The notes under the pieces: generated by a model | Database searches by the model: none | What the model was told of the DNA's origin: nothing | What the model saw: the letters and a program-made list of their open reading frames with translations, nothing else | Source: Pedobacter terrae | Lineage (GTDB): Bacteria > Bacteroidota > Bacteroidia > Sphingobacteriales > Sphingobacteriaceae | Length of the DNA stretch: 64,000 bases | Assembly: GCF_900100705.1 (NCBI RefSeq) | Contig: NZ_FNCH01000011.1 | Span: 124,001 to 188,000 of the forward strand | Reading direction: 5' to 3' | Part shown: positions 60,833 through 64,000 of the stretch, in pieces | Layout: every line of letters begins with the position of its first letter | How positions within the stretch are numbered: the first letter of the stretch is position 1 | Position numbers and translations under genes: made by a program

Positions 60833-61359
60833 TGATGAAAAATATAATTTTTAGCGTAGCAATAATGGCAGCCACTTATTGTACAGCGACGCAAAATAGA
60901 GTTGAATTAAACAACGAGAAGATTATTATCACAAAAGTGATTGATATAGTATCTAAAAAAAATGTTCGTCCAAAAAAGGTGCTCATCAGTGAGCAACTGT
61001 TGTCAGATCTCGATAGATACTTGATTACTCATGAAGGTGAAAAAAATACCGACTCATTAGCTCTACTTATACAAGGGAACTGGAATTATTTAAAAGAGAA
61101 AAAATCTAAACCTTATTCAACGGCCTGGAAGCAAGTTTCACTTTCAAAAACTGTAGGCGGGAAGACTAATTCCGAGAATGAAGGAAAAGATGATAACATC
61201 CTATTTAGTACAGTTCAGTTCTCGCCTGACGGTACAAAGGCATTTGTAGTATATAACAAAACATATAAAAACATTTCTCAAGCAACTGTTTTCTTTTTCT
61301 TCGAAAAAAAGAATGAGACTTGGATTCATACAGCACATTTTATTCCGTTTTTCGATTAA
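60829..61359 (+). CDS. Small secreted protein coupled to the HExxH protein
   Basis: 176 residues from ATG 60829, which overlaps the upstream stop by ATGA; the TTG at 60823 is discarded. Signal peptide MMMKNIIFSVAIMAATYCTA. Mature part: EKIIITKVIDIVSKKNVRPK, VLISEQLLSDLDRYLITHEG, VQFSPDGTKAFVVYNKTYKN and FFFFEKKNETWIHTAHFIPF. No family is recognised. Tight coupling to a metallopeptidase-like protein suggests an inhibitor, immunity protein or assembly partner; this is inference from layout. Confidence 0.65.
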   Translation: MMMKNIIFSVAIMAATYCTATQNRVELNNEKIIITKVIDIVSKKNVRPKKVLISEQLLSDLDRYLITHEGEKNTDSLALLIQGNWNYLKEKKSKPYSTAWKQVSLSKTVGGKTNSENEGKDDNILFSTVQFSPDGTKAFVVYNKTYKNISQATVFFFFEKKNETWIHTAHFIPFFD

Positions 61360-61532
61360 TATGTAATGAAGCTTATTTAAACTGATAATTCAATTGCTGC
61401 GTTGTTTATGTATAATAAAACAACGTAGCAATTCTTAATGGTCAGGCAACATAAGATTTAACCAGGTTAAGGAATCGGCGAGCTACAGTTCCTCGATACA
61501 GGCGACATTAAAATACCTGATCAGGTTTAAAC

Positions 61533-61613
61533 TGATGCGGTACATGCCGATCTGAATATGATATATGGTGCCTGTTCGTATTAGATCAGTTTAACCTGTA
61601 TTGGAAAAAATAA
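61533..61613 (+). repeat. Short coding scrap repeat A, copy 2 (decayed)
   Basis: Reads DAVHADLNMIYGACSY, stop, then ISLTC in shifted relation to copy 1 at 58204-58284. It ends about 40 bases before HNH repeat copy 3. Confidence 0.65.
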
Positions 61614-61650
61614 TATTGTGTTTTTAGCCATGTTAAGCTATAAAAAGTTT

Positions 61651-61785
61651 CTCATATACTCAAAGCCATTATTACTCGCAATGGTAAGCAGCGGCTGTAT
61701 AATCTCTAAAAACCTTTCCCGTAAATCCGTTTCAGGCAATTGCTGCGCATCGGCATTCGGAAACAGGCTCAGGTAATCTTCCATT
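61651..61785 (-). repeat. HNH C-terminus repeat, copy 3
   Basis: About 135 bases almost identical to 51027-51167; the minus strand reads MEDYLSLFPNADAQQLPETD ... FEYMRNFL and stop. Breaks off at 61785 (ccatttgggt), so no HNH core remains. The 61360-61921 gap otherwise holds no gene. Confidence 0.9.
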
Positions 61786-61921
61786 TGGGTTCGTTAGGGT
61801 AGTTTTCGCTAATTAGCTGACAGCTGTTGTCGCAAATGATGAAAGTCATTAAATCCATTAGTAACCAAACATTTTATTTTTAATTCTGTATTCTTGTACT
61901 TCTCGAAAATCTAAACTAATC

Positions 61922-62160
61922 ATGAAAATAAGCAACATCACTATTACCAATCTCAAAAGCTTCAGGGACAAGATCAGTATCGACTTCGACCCTACTTTTA
62001 ATATTATTGGGCCCAATGCCAGTGGAAAAAGTAACCTTTAGCTATCGTAAATATCACCCTAAGAAATTTTTTCCTCAAAACTTATAACTTAGTCCCTAAT
62101 AGTCTGAATGATCCAAAACCTCGGATGGAGAAAATCTCACCCTTTCAGAATATTAATTAA
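61922..62160 (+). pseudogene. AAA/SMC-like ATPase N-terminal fragment
   Basis: From ATG 61922: MKISNITITNLKSFRDKISI, DFDPTFNIIGPNASGKSNL with a Walker A motif (GPNASGKS), then a TAG. One base back, the frame continues AIVNITLRNFFLKTYNLVPN and MEKISPFQNIN to a stop at 62160. So both a one-base deletion near 62038 and loss of the remaining protein. The start resembles RecF/OLD/PtuA-type ATPases used in phage defence and repair. Confidence 0.75.
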
Positions 62161-62320
62161 AGCAGCAAAGTTGATTGACTTTCGTTTATATATCTTTGTC
62201 TGGCAATAGAAAAACGAGTTTCGCCATACCATAAAAACTAAAGATTAAGCTGATAGTGAGGATCAGGGAAATAATTATTTAATTGGTACACGATCCTACA
62301 GATATAAATAACATAACTAA

Positions 62321-64000
62321 ATGATAATGATAAAGCGCGCAATATTAATTGGAATAATCATACTAAACACTCTTTTCGCATTTGCAAGCAAACTTTCCTC
62401 TCCAAATGGTATCGTAAGGCTTGAGATCAGGGTGACAGACAGGGTTGAATATGATATCTACAAAAATAATACATTAGTCATGGCAAACTGCGGTTTGGGG
62501 CTTGACATTAAAGGTGTTGATTTAAAGAACAAGGATTTGCTAAAGTCAGTCAGGTTGTCCCACATTGACAGGCAGATTAATCCCGTAGTGGCGCTAAAAT
62601 TCGCTCAGATCCATGATAAGTGTAATGTCTTAACCGTCCAACTAAAGAATGGTTATGCCATTGAATTCCGGGCGTACGATGAAGGGGCTGCATACCGGAT
62701 CATTACCAATATCAAAGGCGATCTGAAGGGGAAAATAAAGGTTATAAACGAAAAGGTTACGCTTCCTTTGAAAGAAGAATATGAGCTTCATCTCCAGCCG
62801 GCAAAGGATTTTACATCTAATTATGAAACCAATTATATTCATCCAGCCGCCAAGACATGGAAGCAGACAGCACAGATGTCGACGCTTCCAGTCCTAATCG
62901 ATACAAAAAACGGTGTGAAGGTTTTGTTCTCGGAAACCGATGTGATGGACTATCCCTGCATGTTTGTCAAAGGCGATAGCGATAAGGGCATGGTGTCTGC
63001 TTTTTCAGGTGTAGCACTCGAGGAGAAAAAGCAAGGAGACCGCTTTATGCGCATTACAAAAGCTGCAGACTACATTGCAGAAACCGATGGCAAGCGAACG
63101 TTTCCCTGGCGCTATTTTATCCTTGCCTCCCAGGATAAGGAACTGCTTGAAGCAACCTTGCCTATAAAGCTTGCTCAAAGATCTGCAATTAAAAATACCG
63201 AATGGATTAAGCCCGGGAAGGTAAGCTGGGAATGGTGGAATGCTGCAGCACCTTACGGACCGGATGTCAATTTTAAATCTGGCTTTAATCTGGAGACTTA
63301 TAAATACTATATTGACTTTGCTTCAAAGAATGGTGTGCCTTACATCATTATGGACGAAGGTTGGGCAGAAAGTGTTGATGACCCTTACACGCCAAATAAG
63401 AAGGTTGATCTGCATGCCCTTATAAAATATGGAAAGCAAAAAAATGTCGATATCATCTTGTGGCTAACCTGGCTTAGTGTGGAGCAGAATATGGGTCTAT
63501 TCAAAACTTTCTCGCAGTGGGGTATCAAAGGGGTGAAGATTGATTTTATGGATAGAAACGATCAGTGGATGGTCAACTACTATGAGCGTGTAGCCCAGGA
63601 AGCGGCCAGATACAATATGCTGGTAGACTTTCATGGTTCTTTCACACCCAGGGGTTTAGAACAGAAATATCCCAATGTCATTTCCTACGAGGGGGTTAGG
63701 GGTCTGGAACAAATGGAAGGTTGCCAACCTGACAATAGTATCTTTCTGCCTTTCATCAGAAATGTAGTTGGACCTATGGATTTTACGCCAGGAGCGATGA
63801 TCAATATGCAGCCTGAAGTCTATGGAGGCAAGAGGCCAAATTCAGCAGCGGTCGGTACGCGAACTTATCAGCTGGCTCTTTTTGTACTTTTTGAAAGCGG
63901 TGTTCAAATGTTATGTGATAATCCTTCCCTATATTACAAAGAACAGGAATGTACTGACTTTATTGCTGGCGTACCGGTTACCTGGGATGAAACAAAAGCG
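62321..64000 (+). CDS. Glycoside hydrolase family 97 (partial, 3' end beyond window)
   Basis: Starts at ATG 62321 (MIMIKRAILIGIIILNTLFA signal peptide) and runs open to the window edge, 560 codons. N-terminal beta sandwich: GIVRLEIRVTDRVEYDIYKN, ANCGLGLDI, AIEFRAYDEGAAYRIITNIK; catalytic barrel: WIKPGKVSWEWWNAAAPYGP, YIIMDEGWAESVDDPYTPNK, GVKIDFMDRNDQWMVNYYER (Asp positioned as the nucleophile of retaining GH97 members), DFHGSFTPRGLEQKYPNVIS and GPMDFTPGAMINM. The Asp suggests an alpha-galactosidase-type retaining enzyme and not SusB-type alpha-glucosidase, but the choice needs a full alignment. Extracellular or periplasmic. Confidence 0.9.
   Translation, partial: MIMIKRAILIGIIILNTLFAFASKLSSPNGIVRLEIRVTDRVEYDIYKNNTLVMANCGLGLDIKGVDLKNKDLLKSVRLSHIDRQINPVVALKFAQIHDKCNVLTVQLKNGYAIEFRAYDEGAAYRIITNIKGDLKGKIKVINEKVTLPLKEEYELHLQPAKDFTSNYETNYIHPAAKTWKQTAQMSTLPVLIDTKNGVKVLFSETDVMDYPCMFVKGDSDKGMVSAFSGVALEEKKQGDRFMRITKAADYIAETDGKRTFPWRYFILASQDKELLEATLPIKLAQRSAIKNTEWIKPGKVSWEWWNAAAPYGPDVNFKSGFNLETYKYYIDFASKNGVPYIIMDEGWAESVDDPYTPNKKVDLHALIKYGKQKNVDIILWLTWLSVEQNMGLFKTFSQWGIKGVKIDFMDRNDQWMVNYYERVAQEAARYNMLVDFHGSFTPRGLEQKYPNVISYEGVRGLEQMEGCQPDNSIFLPFIRNVVGPMDFTPGAMINMQPEVYGGKRPNSAAVGTRTYQLALFVLFESGVQMLCDNPSLYYKEQECTDFIAGVPVTWDETKA

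Noticed and set aside
61651..62160. An intact Septu-like ATPase/HNH defence pair
   Set aside because: Both parts are truncated and face opposite strands; only remnants are present, so no functional system can be claimed.
1..64000. tRNA or rRNA genes and complete insertion sequences
   Set aside because: I looked for cloverleaf ends, CCA-type acceptor stems, rRNA conserved blocks and transposase motifs and found none I could support.

Overview
The window looks like chromosomal DNA of a Bacteroidota bacterium of the family Sphingobacteriaceae, most like Pedobacter. Grounds: the order rpmB-rpmG-DUF4295-ftsY-rimO, a SusC/SusD pair, lipoproteins with Bacteroidota-type lipoboxes, RebB, AT-rich DNA, weak ribosome binding sites, and promoters of the Bacteroidota form TTG - about 20 nt - TAnnTTTG. 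The genus is inference.

Layout. 0-20 kb is mostly housekeeping: aconitase B (cut by the window edge), a NodB-type deacetylase, a TolC/MFP efflux pair, gpsA, rimO, ftsY, three small translation genes, acs, then susCD, csbD and a GH130 phosphorylase. 20-31 kb holds wrecks of umuDC and of a GNAT gene, two converging reductase/AraC modules, a secreted nuclease, a TPR histidine kinase and a CPBP membrane protease. 31.8-34.9 kb is a compact RiPP (graspetide, 'grasp-with-spasm') locus: precursor, ATP-grasp ligase, a 61-residue unknown and a SPASM protein on the minus strand, with a divergent HTH regulator and a hairpin just after the precursor gene. 35.6-39.3 kb is a divergent lipoprotein / ZnuD-like TonB receptor pair sharing a 41-bp palindrome that supplies both -33 boxes. 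39-46 kb carries a lone RebB, a GH76 mannanase and an unusual exonuclease III - DNA ligase D fusion. 46-62 kb is an accessory zone: small secreted proteins, a Tae4/Tai4 type VI effector/immunity remnant, HNH nuclease debris present in three copies, TlpA, HxlR/aldo-keto reductase, an S41 peptidase, and a HExxH lipoprotein with a coupled partner. The window ends inside a GH97 glycosidase.

How it fits together. The carbohydrate genes (susCD, GH130, GH76, GH97) fit glycan scavenging, partly of mannans, but are scattered and not one clear PUL. Small palindromic repeats, low-complexity repeats and many single-hit pseudogenes show active small-scale rearrangement. The strongest leads are the RiPP locus, the ExoIII-LigD fusion, the palindromic divergent promoter, and the effector/HNH fragment zone. 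No tRNA, rRNA, CRISPR array or intact insertion sequence was seen.
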